Assembly: GCF_024363565.1 (NCBI RefSeq)
Contig: NZ_JAJEKE010000002.1
Location: 1-64,000, forward strand
DNA length: 64,000 nucleotides
Direction: 5' to 3'
Source of the DNA: Lutispora saccharofermentans
GTDB taxonomy: Bacteria; Bacillota; Clostridia; Lutisporales; Lutisporaceae
The notes under the pieces are model-generated. The model had not been told where the DNA came from, searched no databases, and worked only from the letters and a program-made list of their open reading frames with translations. A program made the translations under genes and the position numbers. The stretch's first letter is position 1, and every line of letters begins with the position of its first letter. Shown piece by piece: positions 27,080-35,800 of this stretch.

Positions 27080-27805
27080 TTGATAGAAATAAGCAATGTA
27101 TCAAAGACTTTCGGGGGCAAAAATAAGGCAGTGGATAATATAAGCCTTGTGATTCCTGATGGTGAAATTATCGGTTTCCTTGGACCTAATGGAGCAGGAA
27201 AGACCACTACAATAAAAATGATAACAGGAATTCTAAATAGTGACAGCGGCAGCATCAAGATCAACGGCATAGATATCTCGGAGGAACCCATCAAGGCCAA
27301 AAAGCAGTTTGGCTTTGTGCCTGACAGCCCGGATATGTTCCTGAGGCTCAAGGGAATAGAATACCTCAACTTCATGGCTGATGTTTATGAAGTGCCGTCC
27401 CAGGATAGAAAGCCCAAGATCGATAATCTTGCAGAAAGATTCAGTATGGCAGAAGCACTCTTTGACCAGATTCAAAGCTATTCTCACGGCATGAGGCAGA
27501 AGATCGTATTGATGGGTGTATTGCTGCATGAGCCCAGCGTATGGATATTGGATGAGCCTATGACGGGCTTGGACCCCAAGTCATCCTTTATTCTCAAAGA
27601 AATGATGAGAGAACATGCTGCCAAAAGCAAGACGGTATTTTTCTCTACCCATGTGCTGGAGGTAGCAGAAAAGATATGCGATAAAGTAGCAATAATCAAT
27701 AAAGGAAAAATCTTGTTTTATGGCTCTATTGAGGAAATGAGACAGCATTTCAAGGGTGATGAATCCCTGGAAAATATGTTCCTGGAGTTGGTAGAAAATG
27801 AATAA
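27080..27805 (+). CDS. ABC transporter ATP-binding protein
   Basis: The 241-residue ABC ATPase has Walker A GPNGAGKTTTIK, the signature SYSHGMRQKIVLMG, Walker B VWILDEPMTGLD, and switch histidine FFSTHVLE. It resembles exporters of the CcmA/natA group with short ATPase and separate permease. TTG is preferred as the start because GGAGGT lies 8 nt upstream; the in-frame ATG 6 bp earlier is too close to it. It overlaps the permease gene by 8 bp. Confidence 0.9.
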   Translation: MIEISNVSKTFGGKNKAVDNISLVIPDGEIIGFLGPNGAGKTTTIKMITGILNSDSGSIKINGIDISEEPIKAKKQFGFVPDSPDMFLRLKGIEYLNFMADVYEVPSQDRKPKIDNLAERFSMAEALFDQIQSYSHGMRQKIVLMGVLLHEPSVWILDEPMTGLDPKSSFILKEMMREHAAKSKTVFFSTHVLEVAEKICDKVAIINKGKILFYGSIEEMRQHFKGDESLENMFLELVENE

Positions 27806-29438
27806 TATGTTGAAGCTGGCCAAGATCCTCTTGAAAACAAACTTTAAATTTAATAAAAAATCTATAGCTCTGGGAGCCCTGATAGCTATATCTATGCTGC
27901 CGATGGCAGCGCTTATATGGACTGGGGCCTGGGAAGGCTACAGCGTTATGGCGTCGGTAGGGCAGCAGGGTATTATACTGTGGACGGCTATTTCCCTGGT
28001 GAGTCTGGTTACATTCATATTGGGCATATTTTTCATCATGGGCGTTTTTTATTATTCCAACGACATCGAGCTGCTGCTCCCTTTGCCATTGAAGTCCTGG
28101 CAGATACTTGGAGCCAAATTTGCAACGGTGCTGGTTTATGAGTATATGACCCAGCTGGTATTTTTTCTCCCTGTGCTGGTTTCCTACGGTATAAAGGATA
28201 AAGCAAATTTACTTTATTATATTTATGGGATGATCGCATATCTGCTTTTGCCTATAGTGCCGCTGGTTTTCTCCTCTTTCTTAAGCATCTTTGTTATGCG
28301 AAGCTTTAAGTTTGTAAAAAATAAGGATCGGATGAAGACGATTTCGGGTATTGTTGCAATGGCAATGGCCATAGGCTTTAACATGATCATACAGAAATTT
28401 TCCGGCAGGCTTGGAAATCCTGAGGATATGATGAGGCTGCTGCAGCAGGGAAATAATTCTTTGCTCTCGAAATCTCAGGATATTTTCATAATCAACAGAT
28501 TTATGACCATGGCCTTGACCGATTACCGTGAGTTGCTTGGCTCCATTGGAAGCATGGCATTGGCTATTGCGGGTGCGGCAGCATTTATAGGCCTGTTCTT
28601 GTATATTGGCGAGAAATTCTATTTCAAGGGTGTAATAGGCCTGACGGAGTCAGCTCCGGCCAAAAGGCCTAAAAGCGGCGCCGCCAAAAGGGGCTTATAC
28701 AGGAAGCTCGGCGCTTTAAGCGCTTTCAGAGCAAAGGAATTAAAGCTGCTTTACAGGAGCCCCGTGTATTTCATGAACTGTATTTTGATGAATTTCCTCT
28801 GGCCTGTATTCATGCTGATACCTTTCTTTGCAGGAGAGGAAGATCTGGGGGATATAAGAGAGCTGGGTAAGTATTTGGAAGATCCCGGCGTATTGCCTTA
28901 TATTTTTGCAGGGGCAGCCGCTGCGGCTCTCTTCATAGGTGCTTCCAATATGATTTCATCAACGGCTATATCCAGAGAAGGGAAAAGCTTATATGTATCA
29001 AAATATCTGCCGGTAGATTATAAGACTCAGATAAATGCAAAGGTTCAAACCGGTATGCTCATGGGCCTTGTCGGCATGCTCATGGCTTTCATAGTGCTTT
29101 GGCTTGTGCTCTCCTTCCCCATATACCTGATTTTTGCGGCGCTTTTGATGAGCTTGCCCTGCATCTTCTTTATAAATTATGCAGGGATCATGATAGACTT
29201 GAAATTCCCCAAATTAAATTGGGACAATGAGCAAAAAGCCGTAAAGCAGAATATGAACGGATTGCTGAATATGTTGATCAGTGCAGCTTTCGGAGCTTTG
29301 AATTTCGGCTTGGTTGTCTGGTTAAGGCTTGACTATATTTATGCTTTCATTGTGATTTTCGGCTTTTATATCATAGCGGATATGCTGCTGTATAAATTTG
29401 TAACCTCATACGGACCAAGGCTGTACAAAGAGTTGTAA
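27798..29438 (+). CDS. ABC transporter permease (ABC-2-type exporter, uncharacterised)
   Basis: The 546-residue integral membrane protein has about ten to twelve hydrophobic segments and a long positively charged central loop (SAPAKRPKSGAAKRGLYRK). With the overlapping ATPase gene it forms a two-gene export system. The substrate cannot be read from the sequence. Similar proteins are annotated as putative ABC exporters in Firmicutes. Confidence 0.82.
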   Translation: MNNMLKLAKILLKTNFKFNKKSIALGALIAISMLPMAALIWTGAWEGYSVMASVGQQGIILWTAISLVSLVTFILGIFFIMGVFYYSNDIELLLPLPLKSWQILGAKFATVLVYEYMTQLVFFLPVLVSYGIKDKANLLYYIYGMIAYLLLPIVPLVFSSFLSIFVMRSFKFVKNKDRMKTISGIVAMAMAIGFNMIIQKFSGRLGNPEDMMRLLQQGNNSLLSKSQDIFIINRFMTMALTDYRELLGSIGSMALAIAGAAAFIGLFLYIGEKFYFKGVIGLTESAPAKRPKSGAAKRGLYRKLGALSAFRAKELKLLYRSPVYFMNCILMNFLWPVFMLIPFFAGEEDLGDIRELGKYLEDPGVLPYIFAGAAAAALFIGASNMISSTAISREGKSLYVSKYLPVDYKTQINAKVQTGMLMGLVGMLMAFIVLWLVLSFPIYLIFAALLMSLPCIFFINYAGIMIDLKFPKLNWDNEQKAVKQNMNGLLNMLISAAFGALNFGLVVWLRLDYIYAFIVIFGFYIIADMLLYKFVTSYGPRLYKEL

Positions 29439-29459
29439 TAAATTTCAACAAAAATAATG

Positions 29460-29489
29460 TTGACAAAGGCTATGCATCTGTTGTATTAT
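29460..29489 (+). promoter_or_regulatory. Sigma-A promoter of tRNA-Tyr
   Basis: TTGACA and TATTAT with an 18-bp spacer, ending 14 bp before the tRNA. Confidence 0.75.
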
Positions 29490-29503
29490 AGACTTTGTCA
29501 CGT

Positions 29504-29588
29504 GGGGAAATTCCCGAGCGGCCAAAGGGGGCAGACTGTAAATCTGTTGTCTCAGACTTCGGTGGTTCGAATCCACCTTTCCCCACCA
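29504..29588 (+). tRNA. tRNA-Tyr (anticodon GUA)
   Basis: An 85-nt class II tRNA: GGGGAAA / TTTCCCC acceptor, anticodon loop CTGTAAA, long variable arm, GTTCGAATC T-loop, encoded CCA. Confidence 0.95.
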
Positions 29589-29597
29589 TTTTAAGAC

Positions 29598-29620
29598 AAA
29601 AACCCGAAAGGGCTTTTTTT
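29598..29620 (+). terminator. Short terminator after tRNA-Tyr
   Basis: The hairpin aaaaccc-gaaa-gggctttt with a T-run. Confidence 0.6.
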
Positions 29621-29621
29621 A

Positions 29622-29650
29622 TTGACTTTTTTGGACAAATGTGCTAATAT
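29622..29650 (+). promoter_or_regulatory. Sigma-A promoter of the metK leader
   Basis: TTGACT, 17-bp spacer, TAATAT, about 25 bp before the S-box aptamer. Confidence 0.65.
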
Positions 29651-29673
29651 ACTTTTGCAAACTGAATAAAGGT

Positions 29674-29821
29674 TACCTTATCAAGAGAGGTGGAGGGAAG
29701 GGCCCTATGAAACCCGGCAACCGGCATTGAGCGCGGTGCCAATTCCTGCAGGATTGATCCTGAAAGATGAGGATGTATTTTCGTTATGAAAATGAGCTTC
29801 TTCATCAGAGAAGCTTTTTTT
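29674..29821 (+). promoter_or_regulatory. SAM-I (S-box) riboswitch with terminator
   Basis: Core motifs are present: TTATCAAGAGAGGTGGAGGGA, GGCCCTATGAAACCCGGCAACC, the CGCGGTGCCAATTCC segment, GATCCTGAAAGATGAG. A terminator hairpin agcttct / agaagct with a T-run follows (about 29793-29821). SAM binding should favour this terminator and lower expression of the SAM synthetase gene downstream. A repeat block separates the terminator from metK. Confidence 0.93.
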
Positions 29822-29829
29822 AATGCCGA

Positions 29830-30125
29830 TTATAGGCAAATAGGGGGAAACGGAGAACACGGATTGGCACGGATTTTTACACTGAAAGAATTTAACCACA
29901 CCAAACATATCATATTTAAGGTGATAAAAGTTATTTTCGACTGCAATGGCTATAAAATTCTGATTTATTGTCATCCTGAAAGAGGAACGACTGAAGGATC
30001 TTTTCGTGTTGGGAAAGATTCCGTGTTAATCCGTGTTTTCCGTTCTCTGAAACCCGTAAGGAATACCCTAATGCTAGAGGCTAGCAGCCAGAAGCTAGAG
30101 GCTGACCCTAAAGAAATACCCTAGA
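29830..30125. repeat. Composite dispersed-repeat block inside the metK leader
   Basis: GGCAAATAG, a cacggattggcacgg left arm, a half core (tgtcatcctgaaagagg..., 29969-30002), the inverted right arm (cgtgttaatccgtgttttcc), GCTAGAGGCTAGCAGC-type units and the gaccctaaagaaatacc motif, ending at the metK RBS. It lies between the riboswitch terminator and the coding region, so it must be part of the full-length metK mRNA. Confidence 0.8.
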
Positions 30126-30144
30126 GAAAAAAGGAGGAGATAAA

Positions 30145-31335
30145 ATGGTAAGAAAGCTGTTTACTTCTGAATCTGTAACTGAAGGACATCCGGATAAAGT
30201 CTGTGATCAAATATCAGATGCAGTATTGGATGCTATAATGGAACACGACCCGATGGGAAGGGTTGCCTGTGAGGTCACCGCAACTACAGGACTTGTACAT
30301 GTAATGGGAGAAATAACCACTAATTGTTATGTAGATATTCAGAAAATCGTGAGGGAGACCGTGGAGGAGATAGGATATACGAGGGCAAAGTTCGGCTTTG
30401 ATGCGGATACCTGCGGCGTGATCACTTCGATCCATGAACAGTCTACAGATATTGCCCTAGGAGTTGACAAGGCCCTGGAAGCCAAAAAAGGCGAGATGAG
30501 CGAGGCCGATGTCGCTGCCATAGGAGCAGGAGATCAGGGAATGATGTTCGGCTATGCCTGTGATGAAACTCCCGAACTGATGCCTATGCCTATATCCTTG
30601 GCCCATAAACTGGCCAGAAAGCTGGCCCAAGTAAGAAGAGACGGTGTTTTGGATTATTTGAGGCCTGACGGCAAAACCCAGGTCACTGTTGAATATATTG
30701 ATGATAAGCCTGTAAGGGTCGATACCATAGTGGTTTCTACCCAGCACAGCCCTGATGTGGATCAGGCTGCCATCGAGAAGGATATGATAGAGCATGTCAT
30801 AAAGCCCATCATACCGAAGGATATGCTTGATGATAAAACCAAGTATTATATCAACCCCACCGGCAGGTTTGTAATAGGCGGACCTCACGGAGATTCGGGC
30901 TTGACAGGCAGAAAGATAATCGTAGATACTTATGGCGGATATGCAAGGCATGGAGGCGGAGCTTTCTCCGGCAAAGATCCCACCAAGGTTGACCGTTCGG
31001 CTTCCTATGCAGCAAGATATGTGGCAAAGAATGTGGTAGCTGCAGGCCTGGCTTCCAAATGTGAGGTGCAGCTTGCCTATGCAATAGGAGTTGCAAAGCC
31101 TGTATCAGTCCTTATCGAAACCTTCGGCACCGGAAAGATTGCCGATGATAAAATATCTGAGATAGTTTCCCGGGTATTTGATTTAAGACCCGCTGCAATA
31201 ATAAGGGATTTGGATTTGAGAAAACCCATATACAAAAAGCTGGCAGCCTACGGTCATATGGGCAGAACAGATTTAGGAGTATCCTGGGAGAAAACCGATA
31301 AAGCCGATATATTGAAAAAAGAAGCAGGCCTATAG
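30145..31335 (+). CDS. metK: S-adenosylmethionine synthetase
   Basis: MetK makes SAM from methionine and ATP. The 396-residue protein has [14 protein letters not shown], the [12 protein letters not shown] hexapeptide region, and [16 protein letters not shown]. Normal family length. GGAGG precedes the ATG. It is regulated by the upstream S-box riboswitch. Confidence 0.97.
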   Translation: MVRKLFTSESVTEGHPDKVCDQISDAVLDAIMEHDPMGRVACEVTATTGLVHVMGEITTNCYVDIQKIVRETVEEIGYTRAKFGFDADTCGVITSIHEQSTDIALGVDKALEAKKGEMSEADVAAIGAGDQGMMFGYACDETPELMPMPISLAHKLARKLAQVRRDGVLDYLRPDGKTQVTVEYIDDKPVRVDTIVVSTQHSPDVDQAAIEKDMIEHVIKPIIPKDMLDDKTKYYINPTGRFVIGGPHGDSGLTGRKIIVDTYGGYARHGGGAFSGKDPTKVDRSASYAARYVAKNVVAAGLASKCEVQLAYAIGVAKPVSVLIETFGTGKIADDKISEIVSRVFDLRPAAIIRDLDLRKPIYKKLAAYGHMGRTDLGVSWEKTDKADILKKEAGL

Positions 31336-31413
31336 AACAAAAACCTCTGAGAGAAATACGAGTAGTCATAAGGACAACTTGTGAACCGAGGGTCAAGGTA
31401 AACTGAATACGAG

Positions 31414-31458
31414 AAAAAGCCATATCAATTCTATAACAGTTTTGATATGGCTTTTCTT
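31414..31458 (+). terminator. Intrinsic terminator downstream of metK
   Basis: The stem aaaaagccatatcaa / ttgatatggctttt with a 12-nt loop. It lies 80 bp after metK and marks the left edge of the accessory island. Confidence 0.72.
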
Positions 31459-31580
31459 TGTGTACAAAACAAGATTCGAAATTTGCGAATTTGCAAATTC
31501 AAATTTGAGTTGTGAAAAATTAAAATCAGTTATATAATATTACCTATAAGAAAACTGTTGGAAACAGAAAGGTGAATACC

Positions 31581-31796
31581 ATGAAATTTTCGTATAAAAA
31601 GCTTTGGAAAATGCTTATAGATAGAGATATGATGAAAAAAGATTTGCTAAGAGAAGCAAAGATAAGCACTGTATCAATGGCAAAGATGGGTAAAAATCAG
31701 AATGTCACCACCGATGTGCTGCTCAAGGTTTGCACTGCATTGCATTGTGATATTTCTGATATTATGGAAATTGTGGAAGATGATGAGGTGCAGTAA
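31581..31796 (+). CDS. Small XRE/Cro-type HTH protein, first gene of the defence-like cassette
   Basis: The 71-residue protein has an HTH of the Cro/C1 type: KLWKMLIDRDMMKKDLLREA, then ISTVSMAKMGKNQNVTTDVL and LLKVCTALHCDISDIMEI. AAAGGTG lies 6 nt before the ATG. The TAA stop overlaps the start of the RhuM gene by 1 bp, so they are coupled. It probably autoregulates the cassette. Confidence 0.82.
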   Translation: MKFSYKKLWKMLIDRDMMKKDLLREAKISTVSMAKMGKNQNVTTDVLLKVCTALHCDISDIMEIVEDDEVQ

Positions 31797-32809
31797 TGGA
31801 TAAAAAAGATTTGGTAATCAGAAACAGCACCGCTGAATTTTTGATTTTTGAAAAGCAATCCCATGCAGAGGGCATTGAGGTACGCTATGAAGATGGCACA
31901 CTTTGGCTGACACAAAAAATGATTGGCGAGCTTTTTGATGTGGAGTCCAATACCATCACATATCATCTAAAAGAGATATATTCTTCCGGCGAATTGGAAC
32001 AAGAAGCAACTGCTCGAAAATTTCGAGTAGTTCAAACCGAAGGAAAAAGACAGGTCGCACGAAGTATTGTCCACTATAATCTCGATGCAGTTATTTCTGT
32101 CGGATATCGGGTGAACTCTGTTCGTGCCACCCAGTTTAGGCGTTGGGCAACTGCTGTTTTATCAAAATTTGCACAGCAAGGCTATGTGCTTGATAGAAAG
32201 CGCATGGAGAACGGTGCTTTTCTTGATGAAGATTACTTCGAGCATTTGTTGGAAGAAATCAGAGAAATTCGCCTATCGGAAAGACGATTTTACCAGAAAA
32301 TTACCGATATTTATGCAACCGCTATTGACTACGATAAAAATGCTCCTACCACCAAAAAATTCTTTGCAAAGGTGCAGAACAAAATGCACTATGCTATTAC
32401 CAAACACACCGCCGCAGAAATCATTTACAACAGAGCCGATAGTGAAAAGGGGCATATGGGGTTAACTACTTGGGAAAAGGCACCTGATGGCAAAATTGTA
32501 AAATCCGATGTTTCCATTGCAAAAAACTATTTATCTAAAGATGAAATTGAGGATTTAGGCAGAATTGTATCTGCCTTTTTAGAGCTTGCAGAGTCGGCGG
32601 CAAAGCGGCATATCCCCCTTACTATGGAGGATTGGGCAAACCGAATTGACAAGTTTTTGCTTTCTGATGATAGAGATGTCTTGCAAAATGCAGGCAAAAT
32701 CTCCATGGAAATTGCAAAGGATAAAGCGGAAACAGAATTTGAAAAGTATAGGATTACACAGGATAGATTGTTCGAAAGTGATTTTGATAAGCTACTTGCA
32801 GATAAATAG
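31796..32809 (+). CDS. RhuM family protein
   Basis: The 337-residue protein is recognised as RhuM: an N-terminal winged-helix part DGTLWLTQKMIGELFDVES, SGELEQEATARKFRVVQTEG, YNLDAVISVGYRVNS and RRWATAVLSKF. RhuM was named in Salmonella pathogenicity island 3; its molecular role is unknown, but it is frequent in mobile and defence islands. It lies between an HTH regulator and the large helicase-nuclease and is cotranscribed with them. Confidence 0.88.
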   Translation: MDKKDLVIRNSTAEFLIFEKQSHAEGIEVRYEDGTLWLTQKMIGELFDVESNTITYHLKEIYSSGELEQEATARKFRVVQTEGKRQVARSIVHYNLDAVISVGYRVNSVRATQFRRWATAVLSKFAQQGYVLDRKRMENGAFLDEDYFEHLLEEIREIRLSERRFYQKITDIYATAIDYDKNAPTTKKFFAKVQNKMHYAITKHTAAEIIYNRADSEKGHMGLTTWEKAPDGKIVKSDVSIAKNYLSKDEIEDLGRIVSAFLELAESAAKRHIPLTMEDWANRIDKFLLSDDRDVLQNAGKISMEIAKDKAETEFEKYRITQDRLFESDFDKLLADK

Positions 32810-32851
32810 TCTAAACGCTTAACAATAATATTGCTCTTTGGAGGAAACGAT

Positions 32852-35800
32852 ATGGCAGTCAATATTGAAAATAAAATTGAAATTTGGAAAAACAAATTAC
32901 TCGATTTAGGAAAAAGAAACAAGCTAATCAATTACAAGGAAACTAAACGCTCCACATTGCGCATTACAACACCCGAGGTCTACGATTTTTGGGATAGTTT
33001 TGTTAAAGATGAAAAGCCTTTGGAATTCCCTTTTTATGATAATATCGAAGATGAGGAGGAAATATCTTTATTTGATGGTGTAGAAACCAATCAAAGTATC
33101 AAGGATATGCAAAAGACACTTCGAAATCTTAGAGATAAGGCAAAAACAGCAACAGAAGAACAGGGCATCAATGTTTTATACCTATCTTTTGGTTTCTTAG
33201 AGTGGAGCGAATCAAAAGATAGTGAACAATTCTTTAGGTCTCCGCTGATTTTAGTGCCGGTCACTCTTACTGTCGAATCCATTTCCTCACCATATATTCT
33301 TTCGTTACACGAAGATGAAATACTTTTAAATCCTACTTTTAAATATAAACTTGAAAATGATTTCGGAATATCTTTACCCGAATTTAATGAAGAAGATGAT
33401 TTGAGGGAATATTTTGCACAGATAAGCACATTGGTTGCTCATAACAAATGGAAGGTAATAGAAGAAACCAGTCTTAGTTTGTTATCTTTCTTAAAAATCA
33501 ATATGTATAATGACTTGTCTAAACATAAGGACAGTATTATAAACAACCCCATTGTGAGAACAATTAGTGGAGATGTCTCTGCTTCTAATCGAATTCCTGA
33601 GGAAATCAACGACTATGATTTTGACACCAAGACAAAACCGATTGATATTTTTCAAGTTGTAGATGCCGATTCCAGTCAGCAAGATGCAATTTTATGTGCC
33701 AAAAAAGGCATAAGCTTTGTATTGCAAGGTCCTCCTGGTACAGGCAAAAGCCAAACCATTACCAACATTATTTCCGAGTGTTTAGCTGAGGGCAAGAAAG
33801 TATTATTTGTATCAGAAAAAATGGCTGCATTGGATGTAGTTCATAGAAGATTAACTTCGGCAGGGCTTAATGATTTCTGCCTTGTTTTGCACAGCCATAA
33901 AGCAAACAAAAAAGCTGTTCTAGAACAGCTTGAAACGGTGCTAAATTTAGCAAAGAACAAAGCAGAACTCAGCGATGAGGCATATTTAAAATTGGACACC
34001 TTGGAAAGAGATAGAAAAAAATTAAATCAATATGCAAATGAGCTTTTTGAAAAAGTGGAGCCGTTAGGCAAATCTATTTATGAAGTAAATGGTATTCTTG
34101 CCAACTTAAATGAATACGAAGATATTATTTTCTCTATTGAAAGTGTTGAAAATGCAGATTTGAGCCGATATAGCCGATACATATATGTGCTGACAGAATT
34201 CGTAAATAGCATCGGAAAAATGTCCGAGGACTACGATGCAAACCCTTGGCGCGGTGCAAATGTTCAAAGTGTGACCAATGAATTGCGACATGATATTGGT
34301 GCAACACTACCTAAGCTGATTACAAAATTAGAGAAGCATCAAAACGAATTTCAAAAGCTGCAAAGAGATTTGTCGCTTACTTTGCCCCTCGCTTACTTTG
34401 CTATGAAAAAAGCAGTGGAAATATTAAAAATTTCAAAAGACTCCCCCATCATACCCGTTCAGTGGATTTTTGGCGGAGAAATCTCACCGTTATTTGATGA
34501 AGTTTCAGAATGTGAAAACCTAAAAAACAAGTTCTACACAACAAGAAACACGCTATCTGCGCAGTACGATGCCTTATTTAGTTTAGACAAAAACATTCAT
34601 CTGCCAGAGATGGACACCTTGCAATCGCACACTGCTATTAAAAAAGAGAAGGCACAGCTTGACTCTTACTTAAAAGAAAACAAGCTTTTATGTAGTATTG
34701 ATAGCGTTGAAAGCTACGATAAACTGATAAGCGAAAAGTCGCAGACCAAAGAAAAAGTTACTTTCATCAATACTACGAAAGACCAACTGTTAAGTGCGTT
34801 TGAAAAGGAAATTTTCGATATAGACTACAATGCTATTTTAGGAAGATATCGAACAGAGTACACATCCTTTTTGAAACATTTCAAAAGTAGCTACAAGGCA
34901 GACAAAAAACAAATGCAATCACTTTATAAAAATATGTCTGCGAAAATCAGCGATGAGATTATTCTATCTGCTATTAATTCGTTAAAGGAAATTGCAGATG
35001 CCAAAGAGTGGTTGCAAGAAAACTGCACTTGCTTCAAAAGTACATTTTGTGATGATTTTTGCTTTGAGAATACAGATTTTCAGCAGATTGAATACAGTTT
35101 ACTGTTGCACACAACATTAAAAGAAAGCATTGCAACCTTAAATCATTTGCATGATATTGCTTTACAGTCTTACAATATGGAATCCGATTTAATTGCTCAT
35201 TATTCATTTTTATATAATGGGCTTGATACTTCATGGGATAATATTCGAAATGCCCTATCTTGGGGGGCAACATTCCGAATATTAGTAGAAGAAAACAATC
35301 TCAATCAAGAATTTGTAGAAAAAATATGTGGAGATAAAGAGATTGTAGACCTTTGCAAAAACCACGAGCAAAGCCTAACGCAGATGATTCAAGATATTGA
35401 TATAGAGCTAAATTGGTTTGCAAAATTATTTGATGATGCCGGCAGTTTGAAAGCAACGGAATTTTCCATTTTGGTTGACAGAATAAACCAATGCAACAAT
35501 GGTTTATTCTTATTAGAGGAATGGATTGATTTCAGAAATGCAAAAAAGAATTGCCAAGCAGAAGGCTTGACCGAATATATCGAGAAAATAGAAGAAGAAA
35601 AGCTTTCTCCGAGCTATATCATACCTGTGTTTCAAAAGAGATTTTTCAGATTATGGTTAGATGCAATTCTACCGAATTACCCTGCTATTTTAAATTTTAG
35701 AAGAATTAACCAAGAAAATACAATCAGTGAATTTTCCTCCTTAGACAAGATGCAATTTGAAATTGCCAAAGCAAGAATTAAAAGTAAACTCATCAATGAT

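Noticed and set aside
29786..30124. 112-codon frame between the S-box and metK
   Set aside because: It runs through the terminator and repeats; similar frames in other repeat copies are not conserved.
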